From: Bin80 sp965207565
GTDB lineage: Bacteria > Bacteroidota > Rhodothermia > Rhodothermales > Bin80
NCBI GenBank assembly: GCA_965207565.1
Contig: CBDBMQ010000020.1
Coordinates: 213,957 to 277,956, forward strand
Direction of reading: 5' to 3'
DNA: 64,000 nt
Below the pieces are notes generated by a model. The model worked only from the letters and a program-made list of their open reading frames with translations. It was not told where the DNA came from and did no database searches. Both the position numbers and the translations under genes were made by a program. Every line of letters begins with the position of its first letter. Within the stretch, counting starts at the first letter, position 1. This document shows, one piece after another, positions 34,959-43,737 of this stretch.

Positions 34959-37900
34959 ATGAACCACCAAGCCTCCTATGGCGGTGAGCCGGAGCCGGGC
35001 GGGCCAATCGCCTATATGGCGAATAATCGCATCGCTCCCAACCTGTTGATGTTCGGCATCATCACCCTCGGCATTGTGTCCCTCGGCGGCTTGGATCGAG
35101 AGGCCTGGCCAACGGTTTCCTTCAACATGATTGAAGTCTCTATGGCCTACCCCGGAGCCTCACCCGAGGAGGTGGAAGAATCAATCATTGTGAAAATTGA
35201 AGAAAGGCTTGAGACATTGGAGGATGTCAAAACAATCAGGTCTCTGGCTACCCCTGGAGCGGCATCGGTAAGGGTTCAGTTCAGGAGCGGAACCGAGATT
35301 CGTGAAATGATGGACGAGGTGCAAGCCGCGGTTGAACAAATCCAGTCTTTCCCGATCTCGGCAGAACGTCCGCAGTTTTGGGAAATGGACAACCGCACCA
35401 GTTCGATCCGCCTGATCCTCTTCGGTGATACCAGCGAACGAACCCTGAAGGAACTTGCCTATCGCGTTAAAAATGATTTGAAAACTTTGCCCGATGTATC
35501 AATTGTTGAGGTCAGCGGAACAAAGAATGATGAGATCTCAATCGAAGTGCCACTCGCTACATTACGTGCACTCGGATTAACGCTGGAAGATATTGCTCAC
35601 GCCGTACGCCAAAGTTCTATTGATCTCTCCGCCGGTAGCATTGAGACGGGAGAGTCCGAGGTTCGCGTACGGACCATTGGTCAAAATTATAATCAACTTG
35701 ATTTTGAGGAAGTCGTTGTTGTCGCTCAAAACAACGGATCGGCCCTGCACCTCAGAGATATCGCCACGATTCATGACGGATTTGAGGATTCGAACCTCAT
35801 TGCCCGTCATCAGGGCATGCCAGCGGTCTTCGTGGAAATTTTTCGGGGAGAGGGGGAGAATGTGAAGGAGCTCTCCGAAACTGTGCGTGAACACATCCAA
35901 AACACGACCCTGCCCTCCTTACCTGACGGGGTTGGGATAAATGTCTGGAACGATGAATCCCCGGTTTACACAGAACGTGTTGGGATCCTAGTTCGAAATG
36001 GTCTTCTGGGACTCATACTGGTGTTCATCGCACTGACTCTTTTTCTTGATATACGGCTTGCAATATGGGTGATTTTCGGTTTAGTCACTTCTGGTTTCGG
36101 TGCTCTGGCGGTGATGCTGTGGTTTGATCTTGCGCTCAATACCCAGTCACTTTTTGCACTCGTCCTGGCGATTGGCATTATTGTAGACGATGCAATTGTG
36201 GTGGCAGAGCAAATTTACTCTCGCCGTATGTCGGGCCTCCCCGGAACCGTTGCCGCAATCCGGGGGACACGAAGAATTAAAACTGCATTGACCTTCGCGG
36301 TCCTTACATCCGTGGCAGCCTTCACACCAATGATGTTTGTTCCAGGTGGAATTGGAGAGGTCTGGTTTGCATTGCCAGTGATCATCATTGGGATGCTTAT
36401 AATTTCGCTGATTGAAGCCCTCTTCATTCTGCCAAGACATCTGTCTCACCTGCCGGGACCGGAATGGACACCGTCCAATACGGTTGACCGATTCTTTTTC
36501 CGTACCCGAACCTTTGTAGATCAGTGGCTCATCAGATTCCTGAAAGGCCCCCTGAAGCGAGCTCTACACTTTGCCACCAATTATCCTGCAATTATCGTCG
36601 CGGGAGCGATCGGCTTATTTGTGCTCTGTGTATCATTCGTGCCTGCAGGCGTAATCCAGACCACACTTAGCGAAGGGATTGAAGGGGACTTTGTTACGGC
36701 CTCACTTGAAATGCCGGAAGGGACACTTGCAGAAAGAACCCTGGAAGTTGCATTGGAACTGGAAGCCGCAGGAAAGCGAGTGTTTGAACATCTGGATCAG
36801 CAAAGACCCGAAGGAGCACCTCCACTGTTGACGGGGACGACCATCGTGGTCGGACAAAAGCCGCATATTGAGGGTGGTGGACTTGACCCAAGTCCCACCA
36901 TGAACCCACCATCAAACATTGCCAATATCGAATTCAAATTGCTGGGAGCCCAACACCGCGATATATCAACCATCACGGTCGTGCAGGCTTGGCGGGAGGA
37001 AGTAGGATTTCTCCCCTATGTTCGGGGAATCGCCTTCAGCGGAGAAATCGTTAATCTTGGGAATCCAGTGGAAGTCGTTCTTTCCCATCCAGATCCAGAA
37101 CGCCTCGCTACTACTGCCGACTCCGTCATGAATGATCTGTACAGCGTGTCTGGTATCTTCGATATCCGGTCCGATCATGCGCATGGTATTGAGGAAGTTC
37201 AACTGGAGTTGCAACCAGCAGCACGCACACTTGGCCTGACCGTTGAAGACTTGGCGCAGCAGGTCCGATCCGCCTTTTTCGGGGTGGAGACTGTAAGGCT
37301 GCAACGGGAGGAAGAAGAAGTTCGCGTCTATACACGGCTACCTGCCGACGAACGGCAAGCCATCACGGACGTCGAACAATACCTGATCCAAACCCAGCCA
37401 AACGGGAAAGTACCTCTTAATCAGGTAGCTACGATTACGATGGGGACTTCCTCTCCCGTCATTCGACGAAAGGATGGACAACGAATTATAACCGTGACTG
37501 CTGACGTGAATGATGAGGTGATTTCCGGGGGGCAGGCAAATGAAATTCTTGAAAATACATTCCTTGCAAAAGTAACCAACGCCGACCCCGAATTGACTTA
37601 TTCCTTCGGCGGAGAACAGCAAGAGCAATTAGAGTCTCTGGATGCGTTGAATCGTGGTTTCATCCTCGCAATGCTGGCAATATTCGCCTTGTTGGCAATT
37701 CCCTTGCGATCCTACCGTAAGCCATTTATGGTCATGTCCATCATTCCATTCGGCCTGATTGGGGTTATCCTTGGCCACTTGATCCTTGGGATCCCCCTCA
37801 GTGCTGCCTCCTTCTTGGGATTTTTTGGTCTCAGCGGGGTCATCGTGAACGATTCTCTGGTGATGATTGACTCTATTGACCGACGCATTCGAGATGGAAT

Positions 37901-38144
37901 TGCGCCAAGACAGGCAATCATTGATGGCGCCAGGAGTCGCTTCCGTCCGATTATGCTGACATCAGTAACTACTTTTCTAGCCTTTACACCTCTCATTCTT
38001 GAGCCCGCGATTCAGGCGCAGTTCCTGATCCCGTTTGCGGCATCACTCGGAATCGGCATCATGATTACAACCGGGCTTCTGATGCTGCTCCTGCCTGCAT
38101 TAATGGCCATCTTCCTTCGGGTCAATTCCAGTCGTATCAGGTGA
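34959..38144 (+). CDS. RND-family efflux pump, AcrB/MexF-like
   Basis: A 1061-residue inner-membrane proton-driven exporter with the usual two-fold arrangement: one membrane segment near 28-48, a periplasmic loop, TM2-6 from about 345, then a second half with a periplasmic loop and the last helices near 905-1050. The proton-relay Asp pair is in IGIIVDDAIVVAEQ near 408. The region around GASPEEVEESI in the first porter domain is typical. The ATG overlaps the restored stop of the adaptor gene by four bases. It has no frame break, in contrast to the adaptor. Substrate cannot be told; its place next to the P450/Rieske/methyltransferase island suggests lipid or natural-product export (inference). 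Confidence 0.93.
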   Translation: MNHQASYGGEPEPGGPIAYMANNRIAPNLLMFGIITLGIVSLGGLDREAWPTVSFNMIEVSMAYPGASPEEVEESIIVKIEERLETLEDVKTIRSLATPGAASVRVQFRSGTEIREMMDEVQAAVEQIQSFPISAERPQFWEMDNRTSSIRLILFGDTSERTLKELAYRVKNDLKTLPDVSIVEVSGTKNDEISIEVPLATLRALGLTLEDIAHAVRQSSIDLSAGSIETGESEVRVRTIGQNYNQLDFEEVVVVAQNNGSALHLRDIATIHDGFEDSNLIARHQGMPAVFVEIFRGEGENVKELSETVREHIQNTTLPSLPDGVGINVWNDESPVYTERVGILVRNGLLGLILVFIALTLFLDIRLAIWVIFGLVTSGFGALAVMLWFDLALNTQSLFALVLAIGIIVDDAIVVAEQIYSRRMSGLPGTVAAIRGTRRIKTALTFAVLTSVAAFTPMMFVPGGIGEVWFALPVIIIGMLIISLIEALFILPRHLSHLPGPEWTPSNTVDRFFFRTRTFVDQWLIRFLKGPLKRALHFATNYPAIIVAGAIGLFVLCVSFVPAGVIQTTLSEGIEGDFVTASLEMPEGTLAERTLEVALELEAAGKRVFEHLDQQRPEGAPPLLTGTTIVVGQKPHIEGGGLDPSPTMNPPSNIANIEFKLLGAQHRDISTITVVQAWREEVGFLPYVRGIAFSGEIVNLGNPVEVVLSHPDPERLATTADSVMNDLYSVSGIFDIRSDHAHGIEEVQLELQPAARTLGLTVEDLAQQVRSAFFGVETVRLQREEEEVRVYTRLPADERQAITDVEQYLIQTQPNGKVPLNQVATITMGTSSPVIRRKDGQRIITVTADVNDEVISGGQANEILENTFLAKVTNADPELTYSFGGEQQEQLESLDALNRGFILAMLAIFALLAIPLRSYRKPFMVMSIIPFGLIGVILGHLILGIPLSAASFLGFFGLSGVIVNDSLVMIDSIDRRIRDGIAPRQAIIDGARSRFRPIMLTSVTTFLAFTPLILEPAIQAQFLIPFAASLGIGIMITTGLLMLLLPALMAIFLRVNSSRIR

Positions 38145-38265
38145 GTATCCTTGCGCCTGCCTAAGCGATGGTAGGATAATGACGGCGAGAGTGCACCCAC
38201 CACGACTACGAGTCTTCCTCGCTTTGTGACCACTGCATGTGCCTGGACCGCAACATCGGCAAAAA

Positions 38266-39804
38266 CTACGGCGCTTCAAGATCAAACTCAGTTCCTTCCT
38301 GAATCCAGGTCCCACCAAGAGATCTATGCACCGCTAAGCGAGCCTCGGCCAAGCTGCGGCGGGATTCCGTTAATCCGATTTCCGAGAGGACAAGATTACG
38401 CCGGGCATCCAGAAATCCCAGATAGTCGCCTGTCCCCCGGAGATAGCGAAGCTCCTGAATCCGGGCTCTGTCATGGGCCGAAGCCTGGGCAGCTGTAAGG
38501 GATGCATGGCGCTCCTTCAACTTGCCATAGTTCACAAGCGCTGACTCCACATCTCGGAAAGCCATGAGCACGGTTTTTTCATATTGGAGCGCCAACTGCT
38601 CGTACTGGGCCCAAGCCACCCGAATGTTTGCCCGGATCTTCCCGGCATTGAATATGGGGGCCGTCAAACCAGCGCCAAAAAGCCAGAAGTTCTGGCTGGT
38701 CTGCACAATATCGGAGAGTACGCTGCTTTGCGTGCCGGCCGCTCCAGTCAGTGAAAAACTGGGAAATTGAACGGCGCGTGCAGCTCCGATGCGTTCACGT
38801 GCAGCTTCCAGGCGCTGAAATGCCGCAACCACATCCGGCCGCTCCTGCAGTAAATCTGAGGGCAACCCACTCGGTATTTCCTCCAACGCATAGACATAGG
38901 CGCCTTCGGGGACAAACATGGTGTCCATTGGTACTCGGTAGCGTCCTAGAAGCAGGGTCAGTCGCCCTCGGGTTGCATCCAGTTGGCTTTCGAGCACGGG
39001 TAGATCTGCTTTTGCAGCATGAAGTTCCTGCTGAGCAGCGTGGAATTCCAAGGGAGATACCAATCCTCGTTCATACCGATCGGACAGGACCTCTGCACGT
39101 TCAGCGAGGATGCGTACGCTTTCCTGTGTCAGCTCAAGGGTGCGCTGACGGGCAGCAATCTCGAAATAGGTCGCAACCGTCTCCCCAATGACTCCCAAAA
39201 GTACCGTACGTACATCAGACTGCGTGGCAAAAAACTCCTGCAGCGCCGCCCGCTTCGTCCCGCGTACCCGCCCCCAAAAGTCTATTTCGTACGCAAACCC
39301 CAACGAGGCACTATAGGTTGTAAAATCGAACCGGTCGGGAAATACAGGTCCTCCCGGTACACTGACACCATCCCCTAACTGCCCCCCAATACCTATATTG
39401 GAGGGGGTATCCTGCTGATCGCGCCGTGTAGCCAGTTCCATGGACGGAAACTGGTCAGCCCGTGCAATGCGAAATTGATTCTGCACTTCTGCCACGCGAG
39501 CCACAGCCACACGGAGGTCCAGATTTTGTGCGATAACTGAATCCACTAACTGGTTCAGATGCGGATCTCCAAAGCCATGCCACCAGTAGTGCTGGGCACT
39601 CTGATCAGCAAGTGCAGCCGCTTCGAATTGTTCGGGAAGTGGCTGTAGTGGGTCCTCTAGGCGCGGTGCCATTGAACATCCGGCAAGACCCACGGTGACC
39701 AGCAAACTCACCACAAAAAAAGGGAGCATCCACCGAAGTGTATGTGCTCTGACACGATATCCATCCCTTGATCGTGAGGGGATGGAAGTAACTGAATTGA
39801 TCAT
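38266..39804 (-). CDS. TolC-family outer-membrane efflux lipoprotein (NodT type)
   Basis: 512 residues. A long N-terminus is followed by a signal anchor with lipobox LAGCSMAPR (Cys near 43). Two repeats of the outer-membrane efflux fold follow, with FWGRVRGTKRAALQEF and FNAGKIRANIRVAWAQYEQL as the characteristic helical entries. It forms the outer duct for the adaptor and RND pump encoded convergently just to its left (121-base gap). Its opposite orientation means a separate promoter, probably in the 428-base gap to its right. The frame is intact. Confidence 0.9.
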   Translation of the reverse strand: MINSVTSIPSRSRDGYRVRAHTLRWMLPFFVVSLLVTVGLAGCSMAPRLEDPLQPLPEQFEAAALADQSAQHYWWHGFGDPHLNQLVDSVIAQNLDLRVAVARVAEVQNQFRIARADQFPSMELATRRDQQDTPSNIGIGGQLGDGVSVPGGPVFPDRFDFTTYSASLGFAYEIDFWGRVRGTKRAALQEFFATQSDVRTVLLGVIGETVATYFEIAARQRTLELTQESVRILAERAEVLSDRYERGLVSPLEFHAAQQELHAAKADLPVLESQLDATRGRLTLLLGRYRVPMDTMFVPEGAYVYALEEIPSGLPSDLLQERPDVVAAFQRLEAARERIGAARAVQFPSFSLTGAAGTQSSVLSDIVQTSQNFWLFGAGLTAPIFNAGKIRANIRVAWAQYEQLALQYEKTVLMAFRDVESALVNYGKLKERHASLTAAQASAHDRARIQELRYLRGTGDYLGFLDARRNLVLSEIGLTESRRSLAEARLAVHRSLGGTWIQEGTEFDLEAP

Positions 39805-40232
39805 GCGTTTCGGTACAGCGCCCTTCTTCTAATGTTCCAGTGACCTTGACACTGCGGGAAGGTCTATTCTGAAGTCTGTGTTGTTATGCATGTGATACAC
39901 CGAGCAAAGTGTGCTCAAGGAATTTGCAACAATGCGGCAGCCTCCAGAGCGTCTGCACCAAAATTAATAAAATAAAGGGTAGCAGAAAAGGTTGTAAGTA
40001 TATTTCGCGTAATTCGACAACGATTGTGGCGCACATCAATGCCGAAAGAAAGGAAGCCCGTCTCAAACGAAACCATGGCCGTCCTTGCAGAGGGGAAGGA
40101 TATCCACAGAAATCAACGCCAATCGTATCAAATGAGCCCTCCTTGCGCCTGATTTAGGCCTGTACAATTGATCCGAAGATGCCCTATGGAAGTTTACTGT
40201 TATCTTAGTGCCGAACAGTAGGCCAAGAAACC
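39805..40232. other. Divergent intergenic region between efflux lipoprotein and xth
   Basis: 428 bases between two divergent genes, so it must hold both promoters. I find no convincing gene, RNA or consensus promoter. A short hairpin GAGCA/TGCTC sits at 39902-39916. An AT-rich tract (about 39960-40010) is the best place for a promoter. A short plus-strand open frame at 39909-40157 has no protein-like composition and no ribosome site. Confidence 0.3.
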
Positions 40233-41018
40233 ATGTCTCTCCCCATTAAACTCGTCACATGGAACGTCAATTCTGCACGTGCCCGACTCGTCAGGATTCT
40301 TGATTTTCTTGAGCGGCATGACCCGGACATCGTTTGCCTGCAGGAAATCAAAGCTACACAGGAGACATTCCCCTTTTCCGCAATCGAAGAAGCCGGGTAT
40401 CAGGCATTTATCCATGGCCAGCCCTCCTACAATGGAGTAGCCATTCTTGCCAGGGAAATGGTGGAAGATATTCGAACCGGACTCGACAACGAAGCGCGTG
40501 TCATCTCCGGCAGTGTTCATAATCTACGCGTCGTCAACGTTTATGTACCCAATGGAAGACGAATCGGGATGCCGAAGCATGCCTACAAGCTTCGCTGGCT
40601 TGACACCTTGCGTAAATTCCTAGATGTGGAACGGGAGAAATACAAAGAGTTTATCCTGACGGGAGATTTTAATGTTGCTTTTGACGATCTGGATGTCGCC
40701 CACCCGGACAACTGGAGGGATTCTGTCCTGTGCGATCCGGCGGCGCGCGAAAAGCTGAATATTCTTATGGATCAGTTTTCGCTGTCGGATCTACTGCGTA
40801 GGTACGCCAGGGGCCCTGGCGTATACACATGGTGGGATTTTCGTACACGTGGATTTGAATGGAATGACGGGGTACGGATTGACCATGTCCTCGCCACTCC
40901 AGACATTTCCGAACTCAGCAGCAATGCCTGGGTTGATATTGAAGAACGTGATCTGGAGCGTCCCTCAGACCACGCACCGGTCCTGATGCGACTTTACCCG
41001 GCCCCTCAGTGTGCTTGA
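40233..41018 (+). CDS. xth: Exodeoxyribonuclease III (AP endonuclease)
   Basis: Repairs abasic sites and degrades 3' ends in duplex DNA. Motifs of the Xth branch are all seen: TWNVNSARAR near 8-17, CLQEIKAT near 36, the LTGDFNVAFDDLDV block near 148 (Asp-x-Asn), RIDHVLAT near 215 and RPSDHAPVLM at the end. 261 residues, normal. Its 3' end overlaps the convergent polA end by 13 bases, so the two genes share no terminator space. Confidence 0.95.
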   Translation: MSLPIKLVTWNVNSARARLVRILDFLERHDPDIVCLQEIKATQETFPFSAIEEAGYQAFIHGQPSYNGVAILAREMVEDIRTGLDNEARVISGSVHNLRVVNVYVPNGRRIGMPKHAYKLRWLDTLRKFLDVEREKYKEFILTGDFNVAFDDLDVAHPDNWRDSVLCDPAAREKLNILMDQFSLSDLLRRYARGPGVYTWWDFRTRGFEWNDGVRIDHVLATPDISELSSNAWVDIEERDLERPSDHAPVLMRLYPAPQCA

Positions 41019-43735
41019 AGCCAATTCGTACCCTTACCGATATTGACCTCAATCGGAACATGGAGTTCCATGGCTTGGATCATACAGGTCTGGACGATCT
41101 CTTCCGCTTCTGCCAATTCCTGTTTGGGGACTTCAAACACCAGTTCATCATGGACTTGCAGAATCGCCCGTGATCGCATACCGGCATATTGCAACTCCCG
41201 ATCAATCGCAATGGCTGCCAGCTTGATCATATCTGCCTGTGTCCCCTGTATTGGCATATTGACTGCAATCCGCTCGGCAGCAGCACGCACAGCGTTATTA
41301 CGGGCTTTCAGGTCTGGTAAATAACGGCGACGCCCCATGAGCGTGGTGGCAAAGCCACGTTCTTTTGCCTGGTCAACCTGCCTCTGCATGAATTGCCAAA
41401 CCCCGGGAAAGGACTCCTGATGAGCCTTCATCAACTGCTGTGCCTCTTTGTGTGTACACCGTAATCCACGCGCCAGGCCGGAAGGCGAGAGACCATACGG
41501 GATCCCGTAATTCACCGCCTTTGCCCGGTTCCGCTGCTCTCGTGTGATCTCGGTGGCATCCACCTTATAGATCAGTGCAGCGGTTTCCGTATGAGGGTCG
41601 CGACCAGTTGCAAAAAATTCCTGTAATCCCTGATCTCCACTCATATGAGCGAGAATCCTAAGTTCGATCTGCGAATAATCTGCTGACAAAATGTACCAGC
41701 CCACCGGAGCCACAAACGCGCCGCGAAGCTCTCGCCCTGTATCATCACGGACAGGAATATTTTGTAGCGCTGGATCTGAAGAAGAAAGCCGACCCGTGGC
41801 TGCAGAGGTCTGATTGAATACGGTATGAATCCGCTGCGTCATCGGCATGACCATACGGGCCAGATTGTCTACGTACGTCCCTTTGAGCTTGGCGGCTTTT
41901 CGCCAATCCATAATGAGTGCTGCCACCTTATGCTCGGTTGCAAGATCCAGAAGAACTTCCTCTCTGGTGGAAGGCTTGCCGGAAGGGGTTCGCCGTTTCA
42001 CTGGATACCCCAATTTTTCAAAGAGAATCTCCCCTACCTGCTTTGAAGATGCAATATTGAAGGACACACCGGCCTCTTTGTAAATCTCACTGGCACATCG
42101 GTCCAGATCTTCCTGAATTCTAGGACCCAACTCTTCCAGGACGGACCGATTGAGTTTCACGCCCGCAGCCTCCATGTCGGCCAGCACATACACCAGCGGG
42201 AACTCAATTTCGTCCGCGACTTTATGAAGATCACTTTCCTGAAGTTTTTTATGCAATTTCCCCTGCATTTCAAGCGGACAAGCCGCTTGCTCACAGGCGA
42301 GGATCCGGAACTCTTCGGGGGCGATACTTCGCGGCTCTCTTTGCAAACGTCCCGTCCCAAGAATATCCTGAATCTCCCGAGGCTCGTAGCCCAACTGCTG
42401 CTTCGTAACCGTCCCGAACCGGTGATTCTGATCTGGCGAAAGTAGATAGTGAGCGATCTGGGTATCAAAGAGCTTCCCCCGGACCGGGACTTTGAGCCGC
42501 CGGAGCTGGACGATAAGCGGCTTCAGATCATGCCCGATCTTCTCCACTTTCCCGTTGGAAAAAACCGGAGCAAGAATCTGGATTACATCCGATACGGATG
42601 TCCCATCCAGAAGCGGAAGCGGAAGATATACCGCACTCCCCGGGGCCCAGGAAACCGCCATCCCCCACCAGTCTGCACGAACCGGGGAGCCTGGAGTCAT
42701 CAGACTGGCTATTCCAATACGCCGAACCTCTTTCAGAGACTGCTCAAACGTTTTTAGCTCATCAACAGTGGTGATCATCCGGTAATTCGCCTGATCGGAT
42801 TGATAGCTCTTCAGCGTACTAGTGGCAGCGATCTCGGCAGCTTCAAAGAGTTCTGATCCGGCAGTCAGGCGGCGGATCAGTGTGTTGAATTCGTAGCGGC
42901 GGAAAAAGGACAACGGCTCTGTGTCTCTGGGACTGCGGGGACGACAGGCCTCCCAGTCCAACTTCACATCCAAGTCTGTTCGTATCGTGACCAAGTCCTT
43001 GCTCAGTCGTACCATGTCCGGGTTCGCAGTCAGGGCGGTCCGCCAGCGCTTACTGCTGTAGGTGGAGGCCTTGCTCAGAATATTCTCAATAGTCTGATCC
43101 TGCTGCACCAGCTTTGCCGCTCCTTTTTCACCAATCCCCCGTGCGCCTGGTACATTATCACTGCTATCTCCCATCAGCGCAAGCATGTCAATGAAGTTTT
43201 GAGGAGGGATCTGATACTTTTCCCGAAAAGCCTCCTCGGTTACACGCTCAAAACCAGCGCCGCTCCGTGGCCGCAACATTTCCACATGGGGAGAAAGAAG
43301 TTGCTGAAAGTCTTTATCCGGAGACACGATGATGGCCTGTGCACCGGAGGCCTCGGCCTTCCGTGCCAATGTGCCAATCACATCATCCGCCTCAAACCGA
43401 TCCGCCTGCAGGACCGGGATGGAGAGTGCCTGCGCCAGTTCCTTGATCCGAGGCAAATTCTTAAGTAGTTCATCCGGTGGCGCATCCCGATTTGCTTTAT
43501 ACTCGGAATATAGATCATTCCTAAAGGTTTTTCCCGGCCCATCAAATACGATTGCCGCATACTTCAGACCTACTTCTTCAATCAGGTTAATCAAGGTCGT
43601 ACTAAAGCCATAAAGGGCACTGGTGTTTTCCCCCCGTGAATTAATCCGTGGACGACTCAGAAACGAAAAATGGGCCCGGTAGGCGAGGGCCATCGCATCT
43701 AAAAGAAAAATCTTCATGTTTTGATTATCCTGCAT
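41006..43735 (-). CDS. polA: DNA polymerase I with inactive proofreading domain
   Basis: Fills gaps and removes RNA primers. The 5' nuclease domain opens KIFLLDAMALAYRAHF and contains ADDVIGTLA and GDSSDNVPGARGIGEKGA. The polymerase domain has motif A DYSQIELRILAHMS, motif B RNRAKAVNYGIPYG and motif C VHDELVFEV. The middle 3'-5' exonuclease fold has lost all metal ligands: where E. coli has DTETD this reads ASLMT (about residue 340), the motif II Asp is replaced in GHDLKPL, and motif III reads ACEQAA. The start is ATG 43735; a later ATG at 43717 has an AGGA ribosome site about ten bases upstream and is equally credible. It follows ligA directly. Confidence 0.95.
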   Translation of the reverse strand: MQDNQNMKIFLLDAMALAYRAHFSFLSRPRINSRGENTSALYGFSTTLINLIEEVGLKYAAIVFDGPGKTFRNDLYSEYKANRDAPPDELLKNLPRIKELAQALSIPVLQADRFEADDVIGTLARKAEASGAQAIIVSPDKDFQQLLSPHVEMLRPRSGAGFERVTEEAFREKYQIPPQNFIDMLALMGDSSDNVPGARGIGEKGAAKLVQQDQTIENILSKASTYSSKRWRTALTANPDMVRLSKDLVTIRTDLDVKLDWEACRPRSPRDTEPLSFFRRYEFNTLIRRLTAGSELFEAAEIAATSTLKSYQSDQANYRMITTVDELKTFEQSLKEVRRIGIASLMTPGSPVRADWWGMAVSWAPGSAVYLPLPLLDGTSVSDVIQILAPVFSNGKVEKIGHDLKPLIVQLRRLKVPVRGKLFDTQIAHYLLSPDQNHRFGTVTKQQLGYEPREIQDILGTGRLQREPRSIAPEEFRILACEQAACPLEMQGKLHKKLQESDLHKVADEIEFPLVYVLADMEAAGVKLNRSVLEELGPRIQEDLDRCASEIYKEAGVSFNIASSKQVGEILFEKLGYPVKRRTPSGKPSTREEVLLDLATEHKVAALIMDWRKAAKLKGTYVDNLARMVMPMTQRIHTVFNQTSAATGRLSSSDPALQNIPVRDDTGRELRGAFVAPVGWYILSADYSQIELRILAHMSGDQGLQEFFATGRDPHTETAALIYKVDATEITREQRNRAKAVNYGIPYGLSPSGLARGLRCTHKEAQQLMKAHQESFPGVWQFMQRQVDQAKERGFATTLMGRRRYLPDLKARNNAVRAAAERIAVNMPIQGTQADMIKLAAIAIDRELQYAGMRSRAILQVHDELVFEVPKQELAEAEEIVQTCMIQAMELHVPIEVNIGKGTNWLQAH

Positions 43736-43737
43736 GG

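Noticed and set aside
39909..40157. Plus-strand open frame of 82 codons in the gap before xth
   Set aside because: Basic, low-complexity translation without ribosome site; treated as chance.
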